Shown here: in pieces, positions 40,301 to 55,898 of the stretch
Layout: every line of letters begins with the position of its first letter
How positions within the stretch are numbered: the stretch's first letter is position 1
Origin: Chondrilla cf. caribensis
Lineage: Eukaryota; Porifera; Demospongiae; Chondrillida; Chondrillidae
Assembly (NCBI GenBank): GCA_964020155.1
Contig: OZ026549.1
Location: 6,017,719-6,081,718 of the forward strand
Direction: 5' to 3'
Length of the DNA: 64,000 nt
Position numbers and translations under genes: made by a program
The notes under the pieces: model-generated
What the model saw: only the letters and a program-made list of their open reading frames with translations
Database searches by the model: none
What the model was told of the DNA's origin: nothing

Positions 40301-43300
40301 TGATAAAATGTCTCCATGGATACAATATATATACATATATTCAATTCCTCCTCCTGTGCAGAGTGTGGACGTACAGGTCCTGTTTGATGAGATAGAGATG
40401 GGTAAGCGTGAGCTAGTGCGCGTCCAGCAGCTGGAGGTGGAGTGTTGTAACCTGGTGGGCAAGCAGGTGATGGAACGGGACACAGCCCAACTCAAGATCT
40501 CACCTGAAGATGTTGACGGGAGGACACAGGTTGAAGGAGGTGTGTTGGTGATGGCCATGTCAGGTCTCCAGTGCAGACATGTGAATGTGGCTCTCCTTGT
40601 TCCTGGCAGGGTCAGAGGTCTCCTTGGGAACAACAAGGAAGAGCAAAACCCTCCTCCCATCCCACAAGTGTGTCTCAAGATGACATATGTAGCGATCATA
40701 ATAGTGTGTTATATTTGGTAACATCTGTTGCTCTGCTAGATGGTTGAAGAAGAACAGTCTGTCTGCTAAAGGGTTAACCCTAGTGGACGCTCTTGGTCCC
40801 TCTGCTGTGCCACACACGCCCACCAAGCCCCTCCCACATTCTGGAAAGACTGTATATGGGAAGGTATTGAGAGAAGTACTTCCTGTGAGTCATGTCACCT
40901 CTAAGGGGCGTGTCACCTTGATCCACCCATCTGAGCCGGATCTCCGGTCCTTCCAAGACAAGCTATCAACCCAGGTGAAGGTGTACAGGAAGAGACTGGA
41001 TCACCTTGTGAGGGAAGCCCTACCAGAAGAAGACTATAAAGAACTCTGTCGTGATGTGGACAGCTCCAAAGGAAGTTCGGATTCTGAGCAAGAATTTGAA
41101 GATTTGGAGTACTTCAAGCACAAGAAGCTTGTACTGCAAAAACTGGCTAAGCTGGACTGGCCAAGACCCAAAGGAGATTTCACGCTACTGGAGAAGGAGG
41201 TTGTCGAGGGAGGAAGGATCGCAGACTACCTGGGTGCTCTCCTCCAGAAGTCAAAGGAGACAGAAGACTGGAGTGATGAGAGTAGTGTGTGTACAGTCTC
41301 CACTCAATCTCAAACATCTCTGGCACCCACTGAGAGCTCAGTTTCCTCTGGTTCTCATTCCACTGTCTCAAGGTGTTCCTCTCACAGGAGGGACTCACCC
41401 TCCACTGCTGCAAGTGGCCGGAGTGTCCTCAGGAAGGGAGCATCAGTGGTGGCTCAAGACGGCTCTGACGGGTTCTTCTATCAGGGACGAATTACTGCAA
41501 GCAAGCGGGGGAGAACAAGGGTTACCGTGGAGTTCACAGATGGTCAAGAACAAGAAATGGAGGCAGATTATGTTCTTGGGGTGGGCGGGGCCAGACCCTG
41601 CCCTGTTCTCAAGGTGAGCAGACCCTCCCACAGGGGTATCATTGGTGATGGCTCTTGATTGCTTATGTCCTCAATCCATCAGGTTGGAGACTGTGTCATG
41701 GTGCGAGTGCGATCGAGGCACTCCGCCCACTGGAAGTCACATGACACACCATGTGACATGTATATTCCTTGTGTTGTTCTGAAAGCCCCACCCATGCCAC
41801 ACCTTAGCACAGCCTTCTATTCCTCATTAGCCTACAATGGAAAAAAGGTTAGTGTATTCCACACACTAGTGATGTACCCCCTGCCCTAGTGACGTACCCC
41901 CTGCCCTAGTGACGTACCCCCTGCCCTAGTGATGTACCCCCTGCCCTAGTGATGTACCCCCTGCCCTAGTGATGTACCCCCTGCCCTAGTGATGTACCCC
42001 CTGCCCTAGTGATGTACCCCCTGCCCTAGTGATGTACCCCCTGCCCTAGTGATGCTATTATATTATTGTATTCATTGTTGTAGGTTATGTGCACCCGTAG
42101 GCATTTGGTTGCCATTAGCAACAAACAATATGAGATGTTTACAGATGCAATCCTGTCCAAGCAGAAGCAACAACACCACCAAATCCACAGTGAGGGAGAG
42201 GGTAACGAGCCACCACAAGAGCCCTTGGACACGAGTGAGCAGTTGGTGTTGTTGAAGGAGACACTCATGAACGGCGGGGAAGATCTACATGAAGGCAAAT
42301 CACAACTTGATGTTTCTTCTCCTGTTCCTACCTCTTCCCTACCAGCCCCTCCCACTACTCAACAACCAACCCCTCCCACTTCTCGTCAACCAACCGTTCC
42401 CACTGTTCATCAATCAACCCCTCCCACTACTCAACCACTGTCCCCTCCCCCTACTCCAAGCCAAGTCCCGCCCTCCACAATGGAGGCATACGTACAAGTG
42501 ACAGAATTGTGCAATAGGGCATCTTCCCCTGTTCGCACCTTCTCCTCTGTGGCTGTCAACACAGTGTCAATTGAGGAGAAGTGCACATTCACTGGACCTT
42601 TCACAGAGAGTGTCTCCACAAACACTGAATGGATTGAAGAAACACTTCCTCGACCTCCAGACACTACCTCTACTGAACTGTTACAAAGTCACAAACCCTC
42701 CAAACATACTAAACCAGCAGAAGTCAGTACTGAGTGTTCTGTAGCGCCTACAGTACAGCATCCTGTAGAGGACACAGTACAACACCCTGTAGAGGACACA
42801 GTACAACACCCTGTAGAGGACACAGTACAACACCCTGTAGAGGACACAGTACAACACCCTGTAGAGGACACAGTACAATATCCTGTAGAGGACACTGTAG
42901 ATGTTGCTGGTGACAGTGAGTTCCTTCCTCCAAGGAGTTCTACTCCAACAAACTCAGCTCATCTTTCATCCATCAAAGCAGACCTGATGTCCTCTCCTGT
43001 ACTGGCCAAGTGGAGTACTGATGGTTGGTACAGGAGAGCAATGATCATCAAGGACAACGGTGATGGTTCTTATTTGGTGATGGACAACCAGAAAGATGGA
43101 GACGTTGCTATGAAAGAGGACATCATTATCATCTGTAGTGAACCAACAATGGTTCCCGTAGCAACAGGATCTCATGTCATCACCCATCATCCCACATATC
43201 CCTCCTGTTATGGACCAGCTGAAGTCAGTGCACACATGATCGATGACCAGTACGCTGTGTTGATGTCCGATGGTACTTCAGGGAAATCAACCAGAAATGA

Positions 43301-43851
43301 CATGTTCATCATCAGTGAACGCAAATACACTCAGGATGCACTCTGCATTGTTGCTAAGCAACAGGAATGGATTGGTCAAGGTGTAGTAGCCAGAAGTGAG
43401 GATGGTTTCTTCTATCGAGGAACTGTCAAGACCTACTGTGACGGGTGCTTCTTGGTTGTATGGCTTCAAGATGGCTCCTCTGAATATGTTGAATCTGATC
43501 ATGTGTTTGGCCCTGCCCAGAAGAGGCGTGTCATACAGCTAGGTGATTGTGTTGTTGCCTTCAAAAGCACCAGTGATCCTCTGGCTGCTCCAGGGAAGGT
43601 CCTGACCCAGCAAGGAGGATATCACCAGGTCCTGTTCTGTGACGGGAAGAGGTATGTTACTGAGCGCACACTACATCCTACTCCACTGTGTTAACCACAC
43701 ATTTACCTTGTTCATTTGCAGGGAAGTCGGGATCCCCTCCCACTGCTGCCACTGGGTGTCCCCTCAATACTACGCCGAGTGCTTATCCTACATACTTGAG
43801 CAGGACCAGGACCAGTCCTCGGAGGAGGGCTCGGACTCAGATACCTCGTAA
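37400..43851 (+). CDS. VWA3B: von Willebrand factor A domain-containing protein 3B-like
   Basis: Fourteen exons (37400-37483, 37573-37645, 37835-37926, 37994-38091, 38249-38737, 38985-39142, 39329-40041, 40106-40288, 40362-40539, 40610-40667, 40740-41613, 41683-41847, 42084-43651, 43722-43851) give 1620 residues. A first VWA-like fold lies around residues 115-278. The second (about 450-640) has a MIDAS-like DTSASM and IYLLTDGRPDQ, preceded by the WLTRHGIQAKKLTFEDL module typical of VWA3 proteins, which recurs as WLKKNSLSAKGLTLVDAL. The C-terminal half has Tudor-like (DUF4537-type) modules: VVAQDGSDGFFYQGRI and VVARSEDGFFYRGTV. A Pro/Thr-rich linker and an 8-residue repeat precede the last module. 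It is longer than human VWA3B (about 1290). Ciliated-cell expression is known for the family; its function is unclear. Confidence 0.85.
38882..38982 (+). repeat. Short minisatellite at VWA3B acceptor
   Basis: Three to four imperfect copies of CACTCACTGTCACTCTCCTC-like units; this pyrimidine-rich array doubles as the polypyrimidine tract before the acceptor at 38984. Confidence 0.75.
41858..42052 (+). repeat. 20-bp minisatellite in VWA3B intron 12
   Basis: About ten near-perfect copies of TGATGTACCCCCTGCCCTAG (some with GACG) fill intron 41848-42083. Confidence 0.95.
42758..42900 (+). repeat. Coding 24-bp tandem repeat in VWA3B
   Basis: Six copies encode the octapeptide TVQHPVED (last copies TVQYPVED). 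Period 24 keeps the frame. Confidence 0.95.
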
Positions 43852-44248
43852 TATATTCAGAATCACGTGACACTTGCTACGTGTTTTAAAGTTTAAGTTT
43901 ATTAAACACATTTTTTGTATTAGAACTCATTTAATTATTATTTTCGGTATGCCCAGCTATTACGCAATTTTTTCAGAAGTTGCTTCAGCCATTGTGCACA
44001 AGCATGTTATGGAAGACAGTGATCAAGTCAAGTTAGTTGAGAACACTATTTGGACCAAAGTTGATGACTCTATCAACCGTCCCCGTCGGATTTTGTTGGT
44101 ACTTTAGGGTTTCTCGGCCTGTCCCGTGCCATCCACACGAGTTCTGTACGCGGCTCCCGTCCTAGACTGACCACTCACTACAGCGTTGTACCGCGAGAAG
44201 GAGACGAGAGATGGAAAGGTATAGTATGAAGGATGCTCTACGAGGAGG
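43852..44248 (+). other. Intergenic VWA3B to ETFDH
   Basis: A variant poly(A) hexamer ATTAAA at 43911-43916 fits the VWA3B 3' end. A short open frame (43947-44107) has no recognised family. The remainder should hold the ETFDH promoter. Confidence 0.5.
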
Positions 44249-45389
44249 ATGCGAGGGACGATGTACAGACGTACTAGTCCATGGCGCCATGCTTGTCTCT
44301 CTCCAGATATCGACATGACTCGAGTGGCGGACGAAACAGACGTGTTGATAATCGGAGGAGGACCCGCTGGGCTGAGTGCCGCCATTCGACTGAAGCAGCT
44401 CTGCAAGGAGTCGGGAAGCGACCTGCGTGTTGTGGTGGTGGAGAAGGCTGCGGAGATGGGAGGACACACCCTCTCTGGAGCAGTGCTCGAACCTCGAGCA
44501 CTGAACGAGCTGTTGCCAGATTGGAGGGAGAGAGGGGTGGGTGGGGCTGGGTGTGCTAGTACCCTTGGTCCTTGTGTGCTGTGTGTACGTGATTCCCATT
44601 GTTCCATCCTTGTCAGGCTCCTCTGTTGACGCCTGTCACAAATGATCGGCTTGCAATTTTGACACAGAACAGACGCTTCCCTCTGCCAACAAATTTACCA
44701 GGTGATATATCTTTTGACTGCCCACTTTATTATAAGACATAACCTTTGTTGTTATTGATGTTGTTTTAATGCAGGTTTGTTTACCAACAACCATGGTAAC
44801 TATGTTGTTAGATTGGGTAATGTTGTTCGATGGTTGGCGGAAGTCGCCGAATCAATGGATGTGGAGATCTACAGTGGAATACCAGCTTCGGAGGTGGGAT
44901 CGATCCATTGTGACCATGGTGACTAAGTTCACTGAATGTACCATCTGTCCCCAGATAATATTTAATGATGATGGGGGTGTCAAGGGTGTGGCCACTGCCG
45001 ATGTTGGTGTTGCAAAAGATGGATCACCAAAGGTACGGGATATCTGAGAGTGAGATGGCATTGGTGTATTTGTCAGTTTATCTCCTTTCCAACTTTCAAT
45101 TCAGGATATATTTGAACGTGGAATGGAACTCCATGCTAAAGTTACATTAATAGCTGAAGGTTGCCATGGTTCTCTAAGTAAGCAGTTGATCAGTCACTTC
45201 AATCTTCGTGAGAATTGTCAACACCAGTCGTATGGGATTGGTCTGAAAGAGGTGGGTTTGTGCCTGGTTCAATGCTTCCTAAAATGTTTATTGTTGTGGT
45301 GTTTTGACAGGTTTGGGAGATAAATAAGTCTAAACATAAGCCAGGTCAAGTGGAACACACTGTTGGTTGGCCATTGGTGAGTAGCGCTC

Positions 45390-45451
<62 letters not shown>

Positions 45452-45456
45452 TGTGT

Positions 45457-45516
<60 letters not shown>

Positions 45517-46734
45517 ATGTATGTATGTGTATATGAACACATCTTAGTAGGTTCTTGCTCTGGGCTTTCCAGGATGTGCGAACATACGGAGGCACATTCT
45601 TGTACCACTTGAATGAAGGGGAAGTCCCTTTAATATCCCTTGGCTTTGTAATGGGGCTGGACTACAATAATCCTTATCTCAGTCCATACCAGGAGTTCCA
45701 GGTAACCCCCCCCCCCATGGTGATATTGATGTTGAGTAATGACCATTTTGAATTGTCTCCACCCAGCGATTCAAACACCATCCGTCTGTTAGACATTACT
45801 TTGAAGATGGGAAGCGTATAGCCTATGGAGCCCGTGCCCTCAACGAGGGAGGATTCCAGTCCATCCCGAAGCTGGTGTTCCCGGGAGGAGCCATTGTTGG
45901 CTGTAGTGCAGGTTTCATGAATGTCCCCAAGATCAAAGGGACACACACAGCAATGAAGTCCGGGATGGTAGCTGCTGAGTCAGCATTTGAAACCATCTCA
46001 AGAGCTAGGGATTCTGATACTAAAGGTACTCTCAGAGCGGACAGTGTATACCGCCTGAGTGTATGTTGTGAGGTGTTGTCATTGCTATGGTCAGAAATGG
46101 GGTCTCTTACAAACAATACTGATGGTTCAAGAGTGTGTGCATGAGTGTGTACTGTTTGCTGTCTCCAGGATTGATCCTTGAGAGCTATGAGACTCGGTTG
46201 AAGGACAGCTGGGTGTGGAAGGAGCTCTATCGGGTCAGGAATGTGCGGCCAGCATTCAGCACACGTCTGGGGTATATCTGGGGAGTCCCCTATACTGGTA
46301 TATTTTCATGGATGCTAAAAGGCAAGGAACCCTGGACACTTCGCCACCACAAGCCGGATCATTCCTGCTTGAATAAGGCAGTCGATTCAAAGAAGATCGA
46401 CTACCCAAAACCAGATGGTCAAATCAGCTTTGATCTCTTGTCTTCAGTAGCTCTCACTGGCACCAACCACGAACATGATCAACCTGCTCACCTCACCCTC
46501 CTGGACGACAACACTCCAGTGGAGAAGAACCTGGCCTTGTACGATGGCCCAGAGCAGAGGTACTGCCCAGCTGGAGTGTATGAGTACATACAGTCAGAAG
46601 ATGGTCAGATGAAGCTACAGATCAACGCTCAGAACTGCATTCACTGTAAAACATGCGACATCAAAGACCCAACTCAGAATATCAACTGGGTCCCCCCTGA
46701 GGCTGGGGGTGGTCCTGCTTATAATGGCATGTGA
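44249..46734 (+). CDS. ETFDH: Electron transfer flavoprotein-ubiquinone oxidoreductase
   Basis: Mitochondrial inner-membrane enzyme passing electrons from ETF to ubiquinone. Exons 44249-44536, 44617-44701, 44775-44893, 44955-45032, 45105-45251, 45311-45376, 45573-45701, 45767-46025 and 46169-46734 give 578 residues (human 617). An Arg-rich presequence ([15 protein letters not shown]) precedes the FAD Rossmann motif [105 protein letters not shown] and [12 protein letters not shown]. The C-terminal 4Fe-4S ligands sit in YCPAGVYEY and [13 protein letters not shown], ending GGGPAYNGM. All phases agree. Confidence 0.97.
45390..45515 (+). repeat. (GT)n after ETFDH donor
   Basis: Sense-strand GT tract starting about 14 bp after the donor at 45377, with two ATGTGT interruptions. 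Confidence 0.95.
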
Positions 46735-47431
46735 AACTGAACGGCTTATTGCATATGTGAAACCAGTGTGATGATGTATGTTGTATTCTAGCTGCCATAC
46801 TCGTGGTCGTGGAATGTGGTCACTGTGGTATTATTATTCCCATATGCATGAGCGAGGGCACGCCTGCCCTTATTTGGATGCTTACTAGTATACGGAGATC
46901 GTATACATACAGTGACGTCGTGTGACAAGCCTCGTCCTGACTGATCTTCTTCCTGCTTCATCTCAGGTAGGTCGCTTCGTTTGGTCAACTAATCTGTCTA
47001 AAGTCGCTGTACTGTGACGAGAACGGGTGCAATAATTTGAAATGTAAATTTGTTCGGCTGATTCATTGAGGGCTTCCCTAATCAACGACTCTCAACTAGT
47101 ACGGGCTGCTAAACGAGTCCATTGGCGAGTTTTAGCGTGCAATGTTTGTTGGCACATGACCGAACTCGGAAGTGACCCTAATGGAATTAACACTGACCCG
47201 TGTCGGGCCTACTCAAAATTTCTCTTTCGTTTTGCCGTAGAACATTCGGCCCTTGATCTCTCTGCTACTATAGATCTATGCTTCTACTATGTCAGAGCTT
47301 ACAATGGCAACAGGGGCGTCTCTTGTTGTCATAGCTGCATACACGTGCCTGCGATTTCATTGAAGAGCTCAAACCGCAGGTTGAAGTGTATAATCTGCTT
47401 GTCTCCAGTGTAGACCACAGAGAAAGATAAC
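46735..47431. other. Intergenic ETFDH to second ACSBG
   Basis: About 700 bp. I see no poly(A) AATAAA close to the ETFDH stop and no supported gene. A 115-codon frame at 47066-47413 has no family features. Confidence 0.5.
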
Positions 47432-51187
<3,756 letters not shown>

Positions 51188-51788
51188 CAAGTTTGTGGGA
51201 AGATAAAGTGTTACAGCTGGCCAGCTGCCTAGGCAACTGATTTGAAACTTAAATTTGTATTGTAGTAGAATAATTAGTAGTTTATGATGTCCTCATTACA
51301 TATTAGATGTTCTTACTGTTGGAGTTTATAAATTAAATCTTTTGTTTGCAGGTACAATCATTATTGAATGTTGGAGTGATTTAGCATGTCTTAGCCTGTG
51401 TAGTTTTAGGGTAGCTACAAGGATATTAATAAATATATTATGTTCTCTACAAGGAGTTTGTGGGCAGGTATTGATGTCACAGGCTGTACTGTGTTGGATG
51501 GCATCGTGTAGGGAACTGGTGTACGTACCAACTGGGGAGATCGATGAAGCACACCCACTGGACACCTCTCCATCATTCTTTGTTGAGACACAATGACCAT
51601 GTGTAGCATGGCTCCAATGTGTACACACTCGGTGATTGATTTCTATACCCAATACTCATGACAGTCAAGGGGGAGATTCCAAACCAAATTCAACTTCCAA
51701 ATTGAATTGACTACAAAATGTTTGAACTGAATTGAGCATGTGGAGTTGCACTTAAAAAAAGATAATAAAAACTGTTAGTGAAAATAAA
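51188..51788. other. Convergent intergenic ACSBG/ARHGEF17
   Basis: ATTAAA at 51332-51337 and AATAAA at 51428-51433 are possible ACSBG poly(A) signals. No gene seen in the 600 bp. Confidence 0.5.
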
Positions 51789-54700
51789 TTAACATTTCCA
51801 AATATTGACACAGCTTGTGTTGTCGGATATGTCATCGCAAGGCATACTGGATACAAAATCTTCGAAACCTTCACCACCTGTGAAGACAAGGGTGGAGGAG
51901 GGTCCGCTCGGGGGAGGAGACTCGGGGATTGAAGCCAGTGTGTTCCCCCCTTCTATCCTCTCCTCCTGGAGGTTGTCCACAACCATTGAAGCTATGAAGT
52001 TGACGGGACCAGCGTGACCCTCTGTCACCGCTATTGGGGCAAGAGACCCAGACACTGTTGTGGTGTCTGCCGCTATGGTGGGGAGGGGGAGTTGCAGGAC
52101 CACGCCCGCACTTGTCCCAATGAACAATGAAGACTTCCTGTGCAACAGACAGGTAACTCGCAAACAAGACATCTTGTGCTTCCTCAGAATTGGGTCCAAA
52201 TCTATAGGTGATAGAATGAAACAATTATATCATTTCCCTACAATGATAACATATGTACATTGTGTAGCTAATCTAAATACAGAATGACAGTGCATTGGAC
52301 GTGAAATGACTAAGTTTATGACTCATGCACTCTCCATACAGACAGGCAGGTAGACATGCACACCACACACACATGAACACACACACAATTTATCCTCAGA
52401 CAGCAAAACTGTAACCTCACTTGCTAGTACATCGTTAACAGGAGATGTGCAGTCAACTGTAGCCAGTCTATTGGTGGTTGTGGCGTGATAGAGCAATATG
52501 AGAGGTGAGTTGTCCATGATAATCCACACACTTTGGTCAACACAAACAATGGAATTAATTGCCTTTGCAATAGGCAGTGTTATCAGTACCTGCAGGAGAG
52601 AGTCAATGGCTTAATAGTTGAGAGATACAATGATCCATCTGTCAACACAAGGTGGAGACTCCTACCTGAAATGTGAGCATGTGTGTGTCCACCAGCATGA
52701 CCTTGTTGCCCCTGCCAACCCACAGGTCTCCAAGGACAGGCTCGCAGCACCGGACAGGCTCACTGCCAATGGCCAGAGTATAGGGGTTGTTCACCATCCA
52801 CTCCCCACCTGAAGTGAGTGGATAACAGCCACTAACCCACACTGAGATACAATCAATTATACATGCACACATGTGCACACGCCCACACCCACACATGTAT
52901 CAATGTCCACTTACTGTCGTCCCTCTCGAATACAGCAAGTACACCTGAACCCAGTCCAACGTATATGTTGTTGTCAAAGTATCGGACGCAGTGGATGGAG
53001 GAGTGAAGGTTGACTGTGGACTTGTTCCTGGAGCGAAGGTTGTCCCCAACTTTGAAGATATAGACACTGGAAAAGGGAGAGAGAGAGAGAGTGGGAAGGT
53101 GTTATGCAATCTGAAGCTGAAATGATGCAATAAAATTTGAGTGGTGTAAACACCAAGTGCTCAACTCACGTTCCCTCTCCAGTGCCCAGCCACACCTGCT
53201 GGCGGGAAGAATGTCCTCCATTGGCACACACTGGCTTCAGTGTGAGGGGAGAAAATGGCCGCTTCATGTTTGCTTCGTCACCATTGGTTCTGCTGGGCAG
53301 TTGATCCTCTTGAGAAGAACTTATCTCTTCAAAGCTCTCAACAATAGTCACCGATTTTTGACCTGCTTTCTTCCCTGTCACCTGCGTTGGATCAGGTGGA
53401 GCGGAGAGCGATCGTGCTCGAGGAACGTCTTCTGAAGCTGGGTTAGGAACAGAGTTCACTTGGTTCACGCTGAAAGTGAACATTCTGTCATTTTCTGAAG
53501 GAGAGAGGAACCCATCTGAGGGAGTGTTGTCCTCGACATCTGTGTCACTGTCAATCTCCTCCTTGTGGGTGGGGAGTCGGGTGTACTGCTTTGGGGCAAA
53601 GAGTGGAGAGGTGTCGCTATGGCTACGAGCATGCTTGCGAGGTACAGCGGTCGTTGTTGCTTTTGGTGTGCTTTCATAGCGTCTCAGCTTCGGTGACGAG
53701 GAGACCTGATGCAGTGCTAGAGGAGATGTGGTCAGCTTCTTGACCAATGACGGTGAGTACGGAGGACTGGGACTCTTGGCAGTCTCTGTGGCTATCAGCG
53801 TTGATATGCTGTCTTGACTACCGAACTCAGGAGCCGTCTGTCTCCTCAACTCTCCCTTCTCGTGGGTGGGGGGCTTCTGGGACTTCTGTACGCTATTAAG
53901 AAATTCATCCAACATGTTCATTTCCGATTGTGACTCCGTCTGGGAGTGTGTGGGTGTGACAGGATCAATCTGGCCAGATGGACCACCCGGTATGTACATG
54001 ATGCATGTGATTTCAGAGTTGCAGACAGTTAGACTGGAGACCAGCCGCGGCTTGGTGGTCCTCTCCATGTTGAGGAGGCAGACCTGACCACCGTATTCAT
54101 CTCCTCTACAAATCCACATGCTATGGGGGGTTCCCCTAACAGTTGATAAGCCCATCCCCGCACATGTCAGCTGTGGGAGAATAAACACTACATCATTGCC
54201 AATTACCTAGCTACACACTCTGAACCAAGTCCCTACACACACTCTGTACTAAGTACCTATACACACACGATGTACTGAGGACCTACCCACACCACACACA
54301 CACTCTGTACTGAGGACCTACCCACACCACACACACTCTGTACTAAGTACCTATACACACACGATGTACTGAGGACCTACCCACACCACACACACACTCT
54401 GTACTGAGGACCTACCCACACCACACACACTCTGTACTAAGTACCTATACACACACGATGTACTGAGGACCTACCCACACCACACACACGATGTATTGAG
54501 GACCTACCCACACCACACACTGTAAGAAGTGTCCATATACACTTTCTGTATTAAAAAAAATATGAATGTTTCCAAACACACAAAGTACCTTCATTCCCAT
54601 TCGTCCTGGCTGCAGTGGAAGAGGATTGAGAAACTCTAACGAATTCAGAGTCAGCCAAGCAGAAGACGACCTCAAGGAAGCTACTCTTCTGTTCTTCATT

Positions 54701-55830
54701 TTGACTTCGGCTGACTTCTTTGCCTCAATGAACTCCCTCTCCCACTCCTGCTTCATCTTCGGATCCATGAAGACCAGCGGGTACTGAGTGGGAGGACGAC
54801 TACACAGCAACACAAAACAATTAGGATGGTAATTAGATTCATGGAACCAAGTGGTCTTTATAAGCATGGGAAATACCATCCCCAGGCAACAGAGCCGTGA
54901 ATATCATTACTCACTTGGAATGTACTAGGAGGTTGACTCTGGAAGTCTCCAAGTTGAATATGGACTGCTCCTGGGCATCCCTCCGCTCCTCCATGTCCTC
55001 CTTCAAACCCGCCAACATGTCACGGAGGACAGTGTCTAGAGACTGGTGGTGGGAGAATAAACTTACTACTATGACAACAGATGCCATGGCAACCAAAGTG
55101 ACCTACCTGATGCTCATATTTGAGTTGCCTGGAGATATCGATCAACTTGTTTAAAGTTGTCATATCCTGTTGTAACTGGTCTAGTTGCTTGGACAGGTTG
55201 CCACGACTACGAAGTATGGTAGAAGAGGGCTGTACTTTGGACAGCGTGCAGACGGCAATGGGTGCCTGCCACAGGAACTTGTATCGCATTGAGCTGAACT
55301 CGGGATTGAGGGAGGCACTGAGGGAGAAAGGACCGCATTGAGACAGAGAATGGCAGGAAAGGCCACCAACCAGATGCAGTTGTCCTTACACAGTGGTCGT
55401 GTATCTCCGGAAAGAGCTTCTTCTCCGCATTGAAGCACAGAGGACCAGGTCATTGAACAGGAGAACACATCTGTCTTTCTTTTGCTGTGCTCCTCGCTAG
55501 TGGAAGAAGATAGTCATGTGATTATCATGTGAGGTTGAATGGAGTCATAGAGCTCAACTTACCAGCTCAATGACATAATCATGTCGAATCAACCACCTTC
55601 GGGGAGCTAGAAGCTGACAAGAAACAAACGCATAATGTGATAAGAATGGAGTAGATAACCAGTCATGCACACAAACATGTCTACACACACATGCATGTAT
55701 GCCTGTTCACACAGACACATGTGCACACACACACATACATATATACATACATTTACGTATACACACACACATACATATATACATATATTCACGTATACAC
55801 ACACACATACATATATACATACATTCACGT

Positions 55831-55898
<68 letters not shown>

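Noticed and set aside
43874..44107. Small open frame between VWA3B and ETFDH
   Set aside because: Overlaps the expected VWA3B 3' UTR and ETFDH promoter; no family resemblance.
47066..47413. 115-codon plus-strand open frame upstream of ACSBG
   Set aside because: No domain or codon-level conservation visible. Probably chance or a 5' leader region.
53476..53679. Plus-strand frames within the ARHGEF17 middle exon
   Set aside because: Shadows of the 1001-nt coding exon 54170-53170.
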